Source: an uncultured Methylophilus sp.
GTDB taxonomy: Bacteria > Pseudomonadota > Gammaproteobacteria > Burkholderiales > Methylophilaceae
Length of the DNA stretch: 12,568 nt
Assembly: GCA_936943315.1 (NCBI GenBank)
Contig: CAKZJM010000335.1
Location: 1-12,568, forward strand
Direction: 5' to 3'
Position 1 is the first letter of the stretch; each line of letters starts with the position of its first letter. Below, piece after piece: positions 1 through 6,180 of this stretch. The notes under the pieces are model-generated. The model was given only the letters and a program-made list of their open reading frames with translations. It was not told the DNA's origin and did not search any database. The position numbers and the translations under genes are program-made.

Positions 1-139
1 CAATAGAGGTAATCAAAGTATCGTAATGCAATACCCAAAAGCCTTCAGATGTCGCATTACCATTTACACCCTGAGCGTGGAAGCTCAAATGATGCGCAAT
101 ATATTCAGATGGGGAAACTTCTGCGTGTTCAGTTGTCAT
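1..139 (-). CDS. atpB: ATP synthase F0 subunit a, N-terminal fragment (runs off the left edge)
   Basis: Reading the minus strand from an ATG at 139-137 gives 46 codons with no stop before the window ends. The fragment begins MTTEHAEVSPSEYIAHHLSF and continues to a segment with GFWVLHYDTL. Subunit a of proteobacterial F-type ATPases starts with this kind of short hydrophilic stretch (SxYIxHHL) before its first membrane helix, and it forms the proton half-channels against the c-ring. The stop of atpI lies 30 bases upstream on the same strand, the usual atpI-atpB order, so co-transcription is expected. There is no convincing Shine-Dalgarno before the ATG; the upstream bases are AT-rich. The membrane helices and the catalytic arginine lie outside the window. 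The identification rests on the N-terminal motif plus position after atpI. Confidence 0.88.
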   Translation of the reverse strand, partial: MTTEHAEVSPSEYIAHHLSFHAQGVNGNATSEGFWVLHYDTLITSI

Positions 140-169
140 AATATTCAAACTATTTTTAAATTAACTGGT

Positions 170-562
170 CTAATTTTTTACTTGTGATTTTGCCAGCGCC
201 GCTCCAGAGAAAAGCGCTGCTGCTGCCAAACCGGCAATCAATGCGAAGGGCACTAACTCCTTAAACAACTTGAAAACCACAAATAGGATAATCGCTATAA
301 TTATAATTTTTACTACTTCAGCTTTCAGTAAATTGAATAAAATTGACATCGGTTCTGTATTGTGACGACTTTTTTCTGCAATCTTTGCTGCAATCAATGC
401 GCCTACAGTGACAGCCATTCCTCCAAGCAACGCAGAAATGCCAGCTTCAAATCCAGCGGAGACAGCAGCAATGACCGCAACTGCCAATGTCGCCATGGTC
501 TGCCAGCGCAACGTATGTCGATAAGGTGACGCATCAAGCACCTGTTTTTCTGGACTGCTCAT
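170..562 (-). CDS. atpI: ATP synthase accessory membrane protein AtpI
   Basis: This is a 130-residue, highly hydrophobic protein with about four membrane segments (roughly residues 19-38, 40-59, 83-100 and 102-123) and a basic loop (AAKIAEKSR) between the second and third. Length, topology and the position as first gene before atpB match AtpI (UncI), which is thought to help assemble the c-ring or support Mg2+ handling; its role is not settled even in model bacteria. I chose the ATG at 562 (MSSPEKQ...), which has an AGTGG stretch about 9 bases upstream. An in-frame TTG at 571 would add three residues but has no better ribosome site. A sigma70-like promoter lies about 50 bases upstream (610-638). 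Sequence conservation in this family is low, so the name depends partly on context. Confidence 0.85.
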   Translation of the reverse strand: MSSPEKQVLDASPYRHTLRWQTMATLAVAVIAAVSAGFEAGISALLGGMAVTVGALIAAKIAEKSRHNTEPMSILFNLLKAEVVKIIIIAIILFVVFKLFKELVPFALIAGLAAAALFSGAALAKSQVKN

Positions 563-609
563 GGGGATCAACCACTAAATTTCAAGACAATTTACTACAA
601 AGACGCGAG

Positions 610-638
610 ATTTTGAATTATTCAACCTCCGAAGTCAA
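610..638 (-). promoter_or_regulatory. Predicted sigma70 promoter of the atp operon
   Basis: Read on the minus strand, TTGACT (-35, plus coordinates 633-638) is followed by a 17-base spacer and CAAAAT (-10, 610-615). The -35 matches consensus in five of six positions and the -10 in four. The start site would fall near 603, giving a leader of about 40 bases before atpI. A near-perfect palindrome, TTGAAT-t-ATTCAA (613-625), covers the -10 and the start of the spacer, where a repressor could bind; no regulator is known from the sequence. The remaining spacer down to the parB stop (639-710) shows no clear terminator. Confidence 0.5.
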
Positions 639-710
639 GCACCGTTCAACACATAACTGTCTGAATGTGCTGGAAAAATCTGCTTTTCAATCACTTATAC
701 GTTATTTTGC

Positions 711-1571
711 TTACGATTTCAGTCGGTTATCGGTCAGTTTTGCTATCCAATCGTCCAATTGATCGAGGCTTGCGAAGTTCAATTTCAAGACACCAGCCCC
801 ATTGGCTTTACTGCTGATGGCTACTTCGGCACCCAGTTGTTCGCTCAATTGATTCTGCAAAGAAGCCACGTCCGGATGGACTGTGGCCTTGGCTTTTTTG
901 CCACTGGCTGGCTCAGACTGCATCAACCGCTCAATCTCACGCACCGACAGGCCATCTTGCACCACCCGGTTTGCCAGCATAATTTGCTGCGCGGGCTCCA
1001 CACCCACCAATGCGCGCGCATGTCCCATATCAATCTGGTTATCGAGCAACATGTCTTGCACCATAGGCGTCAAGGTCAACAAGCGTAGCAGGTTAGACAC
1101 TGCCACGCGTGAACGTCCCACCGCTTCGGCTGCTTTCTCATGCGTCATATCAAACTCGTCGATCAGGCGCTTGATACCCATGGCTTCTTCCAGCGGATTT
1201 AAATTCTCACGCTGGATATTTTCGATCAAAGCCATCGCCAACGCTGCTTCATCGGCAATTTCGCGGATCAATACCGGCACTTCGGCCAGGCCCGCCTTTT
1301 GTGAGGCACGCCAACGCCGCTCACCTGCAATAATTTCATATTTCTCTGGGGCGACTTCACGCACCAGAATCGGTTGCATGATGCCTTGCGCAGCAATAGA
1401 GTCGGCCAGCGTTTGCAAGGCCTCCTCATTCATGTAAGAGCGGGGCTGGTATTTACCTGGTTGCAACTGGCCCACCGGCAAAGTGCGCAAGGTGTCTGAC
1501 TGGGCGACCGTTTCCGTATCACCTGATAACAATGCATCCAATCCGCGACCAAGTCCCTTTGGCTTTACCAT
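711..1571 (-). CDS. parB: Chromosome-partitioning protein ParB (parS-binding CTPase)
   Basis: This 286-residue protein has the standard ParB layout. The N-terminus carries GLGRGLDALL (residues 6-15), which resembles the conserved ParA-stimulating stretch. The ParB/sulfiredoxin-like CTP-binding domain has GERRWRA at 83-89 and ENIQRENL at 117-124, the two signature motifs. A helix-turn-helix lies at about 142-165 (MTHEKAAEAVGRSRVAVSN), followed by a C-terminal dimerisation domain. ParB loads on parS, slides as a CTP clamp, and recruits ParA and SMC to segregate the origin. Two exact parS sites lie nearby, at 3425-3440 and 6508-6523. The ATG at 1571 is preceded by AAGGAAG at good spacing. The start is 42 bases after the parA stop, so the two genes form one transcript. 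Confidence 0.97.
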   Translation of the reverse strand: MVKPKGLGRGLDALLSGDTETVAQSDTLRTLPVGQLQPGKYQPRSYMNEEALQTLADSIAAQGIMQPILVREVAPEKYEIIAGERRWRASQKAGLAEVPVLIREIADEAALAMALIENIQRENLNPLEEAMGIKRLIDEFDMTHEKAAEAVGRSRVAVSNLLRLLTLTPMVQDMLLDNQIDMGHARALVGVEPAQQIMLANRVVQDGLSVREIERLMQSEPASGKKAKATVHPDVASLQNQLSEQLGAEVAISSKANGAGVLKLNFASLDQLDDWIAKLTDNRLKS

Positions 1572-1613
1572 GCTGCTACTTCCTTGTAATGAATTTTAAT
1601 ATAGTGGGTAAGA

Positions 1614-2375
1614 TTATTGCTTTTGAATAATTTCCTGCGCCAGTTCGAGGTAGGCTTGCGCCCCCTTCGAGGAGCGATCATACAACAATACCGGCATGCC
1701 ATAACTGGGGGCTTCAGCCAGCCTGACATTCCGCGGAATAATCGTTTGATAGACTTTTTTGCCAAAATGGCTCACCAGTTGCGCAGACACTTGTTGTGCA
1801 AGCATATTGCGGTTATCAAACATCGTGCGCAACAAGCCTTCAATTTCAAGCACGGGGTTTAAATGCGCGCGCACCTTCTTCACGGTATTCACCAGGTCAG
1901 ACAAGCCTTCAAGCGCATAGTACTCACATTGCATGGGAATCATCACCGAGTGTGCAGCAGTCAGGGCATTCACAGTGACAAGGTTTAATGAGGGCGGGCA
2001 GTCCAAGAGCACAAAATCGTAAGCTTGATCACCCAGCTTGAGAATGGCATTTTTTAAACGGGTTTCCCGGGCCATTTCATTCACCAGCTCCACCTCGGCC
2101 CCAGCCAGGTCACGGTTAGACGGAGCCACGTCATACTTGGCTGCTTCCGCGTGTATCACCACTTCCTGCAAGGTTTTATTACCAATAAGCACCTGATAAA
2201 TGCTGTCTTTCAAGTGTGCCTTATCAATGCCACTACCGGTACTCGCGTTCCCCTGCGGGTCCAAATCAACCAACAATACTTTTTTACCGTGTTCTGCCAG
2301 ACTGGCGGCGAGATTCACACAGGTAGTCGTTTTACCGACGCCCCCTTTTTGGTTGGTGATTGCTATTATTTTCAT
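1614..2375 (-). CDS. parA: Chromosome-partitioning ATPase ParA
   Basis: This 253-residue protein is a ParA/MinD-type P-loop ATPase. It has the deviant Walker A motif KGGVGKTT (residues 10-17) with the signature lysine, the Walker A' stretch LLVDLDPQGNAST (34-46) and the Walker B stretch LLDCPPS (123-129). It lacks an N-terminal DNA-binding extension, so it is the short chromosomal type (Soj-like), not a plasmid P1-type ParA. ATP-bound dimers coat the nucleoid, and ParB-parS complexes follow the gradient. The ATG overlaps the rsmG stop by one base (TAATG), which points to translational coupling; a weak GAG lies about 8 bases upstream inside rsmG. It is followed by parB after 42 bases. Confidence 0.97.
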   Translation of the reverse strand: MKIIAITNQKGGVGKTTTCVNLAASLAEHGKKVLLVDLDPQGNASTGSGIDKAHLKDSIYQVLIGNKTLQEVVIHAEAAKYDVAPSNRDLAGAEVELVNEMARETRLKNAILKLGDQAYDFVLLDCPPSLNLVTVNALTAAHSVMIPMQCEYYALEGLSDLVNTVKKVRAHLNPVLEIEGLLRTMFDNRNMLAQQVSAQLVSHFGKKVYQTIIPRNVRLAEAPSYGMPVLLYDRSSKGAQAYLELAQEIIQKQ

Positions 2376-3001
2376 TATGTATTCTCAAACACAATTAAAT
2401 GTCTTTCCGCCTGCAAATTCGGCACCTGCAAACGGATGACTTCTTTAGGCTGGACATTTGCCAATGCCAACTCTTCAATCGGCACTAAGCCTTTCATCGC
2501 CAACCACCGCCCCTGTGGCGCCATCAAATGCGCCGTCAGTTGCTTAAACAAGGCAATATCTGAAAAAGCACGCGAAATCACTTGCGTAAAAGGGGAGGGT
2601 GGCGTGTACGACTCCACTCTGGCATGCACCACCTCAGCATTCGTCAATCCCAGCTCCGCCTTGACCTGTCGCATGAAAATGGCTTTTTTCTGTACCGTAT
2701 CAATGGTGGTCACTTGAACATCAGGCCGGGTGATCGCAACCACCAAACCTGGCAATCCGCCGCCACTCCCTACATCGAGCAAACTACCTGGCTCAATATA
2801 AGGCAACACACTTAGACTATCCAACACATGCAACACCAGCATTTCTTGCGGGTCACGCACCGCGGTCAGGTTGTAAACCTTGTTCCACTTTTGCAACAGT
2901 GTTAAGTAAGCCAGACATTGGACTTGCTTGTCTGGAGTCACCACAGACTGCAAACCCAACGCCTCTACACCGGCGGCCAATTGCGAAGACAAAAAATCCA
3001 T
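2375..3001 (-). CDS. rsmG: 16S rRNA (guanine-N7) methyltransferase G527
   Basis: This 208-residue enzyme is of the GidB/RsmG family. It transfers a methyl group from S-adenosylmethionine to N7 of G527 in 16S rRNA (E. coli numbering), in the decoding region where streptomycin acts. Visible family landmarks are WNKVYNLTAV (39-48), the SAM-binding loop LLDVGSGGGLPG (74-85) and the SRAF motif (143-146). The length matches the family norm of about 205-215. The ATG at 3001 follows the mnmG stop with no bases between, and the 3' end overlaps parA by one base, so it sits inside the mnmG-rsmG-parA-parB unit. Its ribosome site would lie within the mnmG tail and is weak, suggesting coupling to mnmG translation. 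Confidence 0.97.
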   Translation of the reverse strand: MDFLSSQLAAGVEALGLQSVVTPDKQVQCLAYLTLLQKWNKVYNLTAVRDPQEMLVLHVLDSLSVLPYIEPGSLLDVGSGGGLPGLVVAITRPDVQVTTIDTVQKKAIFMRQVKAELGLTNAEVVHARVESYTPPSPFTQVISRAFSDIALFKQLTAHLMAPQGRWLAMKGLVPIEELALANVQPKEVIRLQVPNLQAERHLIVFENT

Positions 3002-4936
3002 TTATGCTGCCGCAATATCGCCTGACTGGCTTTGTTTCTTTTGTTTGCGTTTGATATATACCAGCAACAGTGAAATAGTCGCCGGCGTAATGCCTTGTAT
3101 ACGACCAGCCTGTCCGATTGTTTCCGGCTGGTGAGTCAACAACTTCTGTCGCGCCTCATTACTCAACCCATGCACATCATTGTAATCGATGGCATCGCCT
3201 AATTTGATATGCTCACTATTTTTTTGGCGAGAAATCTCTTCATTCTGTCTATCAATATACCCTTGATATTTCGCTGCAATTTCAACTTGTTCCAGCACAT
3301 CTTCAGCCAACACTTCGGGCGAAGGGACGATATCCAACAGGGATTGATAAGTCACCTCTGGGCGACGCAACAACTCAAACAAAGAATACTCATGCTCTAA
3401 CGCCTTACCGAATACAGCCAACTGTGTTTCACGTGAAACAATCTTATTTTGACCGGCTGCCTGACCATTGTCTGGCTGCAAGAACGTCCGCTTCAACCTT
3501 GCTTGTTCACGCGCAACTGCTTCCTGTTTTTTACAAAAAGCCTCCCAGCGAATATCATCCACCAAACCAAGCTGGCGACCCACCTCGGTTAACCTCATAT
3601 CCGCATTATCTTCGCGTAATTGCAAACGATACTCCGCGCGGCTGGTAAACATACGGTAAGGCTCATTCACACCCGTAGTAATTAAGTCATCCACCAGCAC
3701 TCCCAGATAAGCCTGCTCACGGGAAGGGCACCATCCTTCTTTATCCTGTGCAAACAAAGCCGCATTTGCTCCTGCAAGCAAACCTTGCGCCGCAGCCTCC
3801 TCGTAACCTGTCGTGCCATTGATTTGGCCAGCAAAAAATAAGCCGCGAACAGTCTTTGTTTCCAGAGTCGATTTCAAACCTCTAGGGTCGTAGTAGTCGT
3901 ATTCAATAGCGTAGCCGGGGCGCAGGATGTGGGCATTCTCCAACCCCCGAATAGAACGAACCAAGGCTAACTGGATATCGAACGGTAAACTGGTAGAAAT
4001 ACCATTGGGATAAATCTCATGCGTCGTGAGGCCTTCTGGCTCCAAAAACACCTGATGTGAATCTTTATCTGCAAAACGATGTATCTTGTCTTCAACCGAA
4101 GGGCAGTAGCGCGGCCCCACACCCTCAATCACGCCGGTATACATCGGCGAACGGTCTAGCCCACTGCGAATAATGTCATGCGTCTGCTGATTGGTGTGCG
4201 TAATCCAGCACGGCAATTGTTGCGGATGCTGTGCAGCATTGCCCAGAAATGAAAATACTGGCACCGGAGTATCGCCCGGTTGTTCGGTCATCACACTGTA
4301 ATCAATAGACCGGCCATCAATACGGGGAGGGGTACCCGTTTTTAAGCGGCCAGCTGGGAGGCCAATTTCACGCAAGCGAGCAGCCAGTGAGATGGCTGGC
4401 GGATCTCCGGCGCGCCCAGCGCTGTAGTTCTGCAATCCCACATGTACCAAGCCACCCAAAAATGTGCCCGCAGTAAGTACTACAGATTTGGCAGAAAAAC
4501 GAAGGCCGATTTGAGTGACCACACCTGCGGCACGATCACCTTCCAGGACGATATCGTCAACCGCTTGCTGAAACAGCCAGAGATTTTCCTGGTTCTCCAG
4601 ACGGCGCCGGATGGCAGCTTTATACAGAATACGGTCCGCTTGCGCACGCGTGGCACGCACCGCCGGGCCTTTGCTGGAGTTGAGGATACGAAACTGTATG
4701 CCTCCTTCATCCGTCGCTGCCGCCATAGCACCGCCCAGGGCGTCCACCTCTTTGACAAGGTGCCCCTTACCGATGCCGCCTATGGATGGGTTACAGGACA
4801 TTTGTCCCAATGTTTCAATGTTATGGCTCAGCAGCAGGGTTTTTTGACCCATACGGGCAGCCGCCAGCGCGGCCTCGGTACCAGCATGGCCGCCACCCAC
4901 CACAATGACATCGAATCTATCAGGAAAGTCCATCAT
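3002..4936 (-). CDS. mnmG: tRNA uridine-34 carboxymethylaminomethyl modification enzyme, FAD subunit MnmG
   Basis: This 644-residue flavoprotein (formerly GidA), with MnmE, installs the cmnm5/nm5 group on wobble U34 of certain tRNAs using FAD and methylene-tetrahydrofolate. The FAD-binding motif VVGGGHAGTEAA lies at about 12-23. The family stretch SCNPSIGGIGKGHLVKE follows at 47-63, with cysteine C48. A second conserved cysteine lies in GPRYCPSVEDKI, and GYEEAAAQGLLAG closes the FAD domain. The C-terminus is the helical MnmE/tRNA-binding part. Two adjacent ATGs (4936 and 4933) could start it; neither has a clear Shine-Dalgarno. A perfect parS site lies inside the gene at 3425-3440 and fixes residues V500-T504 as VSRET. 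It is the first gene of the mnmG-rsmG-parA-parB unit, with a predicted promoter at 4974-5002. Confidence 0.98.
   Translation of the reverse strand: MMDFPDRFDVIVVGGGHAGTEAALAAARMGQKTLLLSHNIETLGQMSCNPSIGGIGKGHLVKEVDALGGAMAAATDEGGIQFRILNSSKGPAVRATRAQADRILYKAAIRRRLENQENLWLFQQAVDDIVLEGDRAAGVVTQIGLRFSAKSVVLTAGTFLGGLVHVGLQNYSAGRAGDPPAISLAARLREIGLPAGRLKTGTPPRIDGRSIDYSVMTEQPGDTPVPVFSFLGNAAQHPQQLPCWITHTNQQTHDIIRSGLDRSPMYTGVIEGVGPRYCPSVEDKIHRFADKDSHQVFLEPEGLTTHEIYPNGISTSLPFDIQLALVRSIRGLENAHILRPGYAIEYDYYDPRGLKSTLETKTVRGLFFAGQINGTTGYEEAAAQGLLAGANAALFAQDKEGWCPSREQAYLGVLVDDLITTGVNEPYRMFTSRAEYRLQLREDNADMRLTEVGRQLGLVDDIRWEAFCKKQEAVAREQARLKRTFLQPDNGQAAGQNKIVSRETQLAVFGKALEHEYSLFELLRRPEVTYQSLLDIVPSPEVLAEDVLEQVEIAAKYQGYIDRQNEEISRQKNSEHIKLGDAIDYNDVHGLSNEARQKLLTHQPETIGQAGRIQGITPATISLLLVYIKRKQKKQSQSGDIAAA
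3425..3440. other. parS centromere site 1 (inside mnmG)
   Basis: The 16-base perfect palindrome TGTTTCACGTGAAACA equals the canonical bacterial parS, so ParB encoded at 711-1571 should bind it directly. It falls in the mnmG coding strand as GTT TCA CGT GAA ACA with the preceding codon ending in T, encoding VSRET at residues 500-504. It is about 8.2 kb from the predicted oriC. A 16-mer match by chance in a window this size is effectively excluded. Confidence 0.97.
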
Positions 4937-4973
4937 AAAAAATCTTGAACTGTTTGATTTAAAAAGATTTGTG

Positions 4974-5002
4974 ATTTTAGCGTAAACTAGTCAAATGGTC
5001 AT
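4974..5002 (-). promoter_or_regulatory. mnmG: Predicted promoter of mnmG-rsmG-parA-parB
   Basis: On the minus strand, ATGACC (-35, plus 4997-5002; four of six) is followed by 17 bases and TAAAAT (-10, plus 4974-4979; five of six). Transcription would start near 4967, leaving a leader of about 30 bases before the mnmG ATG. No promoter is needed inside the tightly packed downstream genes, although internal ones for parA cannot be excluded by eye. Confidence 0.4.
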
Positions 5003-5017
5003 TTAATTCACTGCTTT

Positions 5018-5046
5018 GTTACATCTCTTCTGTGATTTAATACAAT
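5018..5046 (+). promoter_or_regulatory. Candidate promoter of the cytochrome c'' operon
   Basis: GTTACA (5018-5023, four of six to TTGACA) and TACAAT (5041-5046, five of six to TATAAT) are spaced by 17 bases. The -10 overlaps the first copy of the direct repeat TTTAATACAA, and the second copy lies just downstream of the start site, where bound protein could block transcription. The leader to the ATG at 5142 would be about 90 bases. This is a by-eye assignment among AT-rich sequence. Confidence 0.3.
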
Positions 5047-5127
5047 GTGTTTACGGTTTAATACAAATCAATAACAAGCAGGCCATATTTACTTAACATA
5101 AAAACAATAGAATTTTTGAAAACAACC

Positions 5128-5133
5128 AAGGAG
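5128..5133 (+). promoter_or_regulatory. Strong ribosome-binding site for cytochrome c''
   Basis: AAGGAG lies 8 bases before the ATG at 5142. It fixes that start, is the best ribosome site in the window alongside that of rpmH, and suggests that the cytochrome is made in quantity. Confidence 0.85.
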
Positions 5134-5141
5134 CTTTTACC

Positions 5142-5576
5142 ATGAAAATCAAAACAATGATTGCTGTATTCGGGGTGTTATTTTCCGTACACGCACTCGC
5201 TGACGTGACCAACGCCGAAAAACTGGTCTACAAATATACCAATATCGCCCATTCTGCCAATCCTATGTTTGAGGCTCCCTCCATCACGGACGGCAAAATT
5301 TTCTTTAACCGCAAATTTAAAACGCCAAGCGGTAAAGAAGCAGCATGTGCTTCATGCCACACGAATAACCCAGCTAACGTAGGTAAAAACATTGTCACAG
5401 GTAAAGAAATTCCACCTTTGGCCCCGCGCGTCAATACAAAACGCTTTACCGATATCGATAAAGTTGAAGATGAGTTCACCAAGCACTGCAACGACATTCT
5501 GGGTGCAGATTGCTCACCTTCAGAAAAAGCTAACTTCATTGCTTACTTGTTGACAGAAACCAAGCCTACTAAATAA
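5142..5576 (+). CDS. cycA: Cytochrome c'' (periplasmic monohaem cytochrome, SHP-like)
   Basis: A 144-residue precursor has a signal peptide of about 20 residues (KIK, hydrophobic core, cleavage after AxA-type HALA). The mature protein is 124 residues starting DVTNAEK. In mature numbering the haem site is C49-A-S-C52-H53. A second histidine, H95, is followed by C96, and C104 completes a likely disulfide. This set of positions agrees with what I recall of Methylophilus methylotrophus cytochrome c'', in which the distal histidine leaves the iron on reduction, coupling electron to proton transfer and opening a site for small ligands. The family is also linked to the oxygen-binding sphaeroides haem protein (SHP). 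It is followed after 3 bases by a membrane cytochrome b, its probable electron donor. The symbol cycA is from memory. The physiological role is unresolved. Confidence 0.93.
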   Translation: MKIKTMIAVFGVLFSVHALADVTNAEKLVYKYTNIAHSANPMFEAPSITDGKIFFNRKFKTPSGKEAACASCHTNNPANVGKNIVTGKEIPPLAPRVNTKRFTDIDKVEDEFTKHCNDILGADCSPSEKANFIAYLLTETKPTK

Positions 5577-5579
5577 TAG

Positions 5580-6164
5580 ATGCTACGTTATGTCTGGGAT
5601 CCGTTTATACGGATCTTTCATTGGTCCCTGGTGGCGGCGTTTGGGTATGCTTTTTATACTCACGCCTCCATGTGGGATAGACTACACCATGCATATGCTG
5701 GCTATGTGGCTGGCACACTCATCGTCGCCCGTATCATCTGGGGCCTTATTGCCACCGGTTATGCAAGCTTTCGCAGCTTTCCACTCAACCCGGTGTGGGC
5801 TGTCAAACACTTATTTAAACTCTTAAAAGGCACCGCCAGGCACTACATCGGCCATAACCCTACCGGGTCGATTGCTATTTATGCCATGCTTGGCTTAGGC
5901 ATCGTCGCGGTGGGCTCTGGCTGTATTGTGTATAACAGCGGCTGGGGCTTTATCGATGATGAAATGAGTAAAGTGTTGCATCATTATGTGACCTGGACGT
6001 GGCTGGGCGTTGTTGTGGTGCATGTGCTTGGGGTAATTTTTGAAAGTTTCATTAATCACGACAACCTGATTTGGGCCATGATTACCGGATGCAAACGCGT
6101 GTGTAGCATTGATGAACGGTTTGACCAGCGCAACACACCGTTTCCCCGAAAAAAAACCCGCTAA
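5580..6164 (+). CDS. Membrane-bound dihaem cytochrome b (cytochrome b561 / Ni-hydrogenase b-type family)
   Basis: A 194-residue protein has four predicted membrane helices (about residues 10-30, 38-58, 98-118 and 134-155). Candidate haem b ligands are H14 in FHW, H36/H37 in RLHHAYAGY, H134/H135 in LHHYVTW and H148 in VVVHVLGV; the family loop GHNPTG lies at 91-96. Proteins of this type pass electrons from quinol to a periplasmic c-type cytochrome, and the gene begins 3 bases after the cytochrome c'' stop (TAATAGATG), so cytochrome c'' is the obvious partner by context. There is no good ribosome site, which suggests translational coupling. The soluble C-terminal tail is basic (PFPRKKTR). The stop codon forms the loop of the terminator hairpin. 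A DnaA-box match lies inside the gene at 5927-5935. Confidence 0.9.
   Translation: MLRYVWDPFIRIFHWSLVAAFGYAFYTHASMWDRLHHAYAGYVAGTLIVARIIWGLIATGYASFRSFPLNPVWAVKHLFKLLKGTARHYIGHNPTGSIAIYAMLGLGIVAVGSGCIVYNSGWGFIDDEMSKVLHHYVTWTWLGVVVVHVLGVIFESFINHDNLIWAMITGCKRVCSIDERFDQRNTPFPRKKTR
5927..5935 (-). promoter_or_regulatory. DnaA-box match inside the cytochrome b gene
   Basis: TGTGTATAA on the plus strand is TTATACACA on the minus strand, which fits TTATNCACA and is identical to one of the boxes in the predicted oriC (11749-11757). It lies in coding sequence for an I-V-Y-N stretch, so it may be coincidental. Confidence 0.3.
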
Positions 6165-6175
6165 GCGGGTTTTTT
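6151..6175. terminator. Bidirectional intrinsic terminator between cytochrome b and mnmE
   Basis: AAAAAACCCGC (6151-6161), loop TAA (6162-6164) and GCGGGTTTTTT (6165-6175) form a perfect 11-base inverted repeat with five G-C pairs and T-runs on both strands. It ends the plus-strand cytochrome operon and, read on the minus strand, lies 6 bases after the mnmE stop at 6181-6183. The loop is the stop codon of the cytochrome b gene, so the left arm is coding. Confidence 0.93.
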
Positions 6176-6180
6176 ATTAT

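Larger units (their letters stand above)
4937..5141. other. Divergent intergenic region between mnmG and the cytochrome operon
   Basis: This 205-base AT-rich spacer carries outward-facing promoters for mnmG (minus) and the cytochrome c'' operon (plus). It also holds two kinds of small repeat. A direct repeat TTTAATACAA lies at 5036-5045 and 5057-5066 (21 bp, two helical turns, apart). An inverted pair CGTAAAC (4981-4987) and GTTTACG (5049-5055) lies one copy over each promoter. No gene, tRNA or terminator is visible. Confidence 0.6.

Noticed and set aside
883..1437. 184-residue open frame antisense to parB
   Set aside because: It lies wholly opposite a clear ParB, has a low-complexity Ser/Ala/Arg composition typical of antisense frames, and has no ribosome site.
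2151..2717. 188-residue open frame antisense to parA and rsmG
   Set aside because: It crosses two well-supported genes on the other strand and shows no recognisable domain.
4442..4948. 168-residue open frame antisense to the mnmG 5' end
   Set aside because: It is opposite the conserved FAD domain of MnmG, with no family resemblance and no ribosome site.
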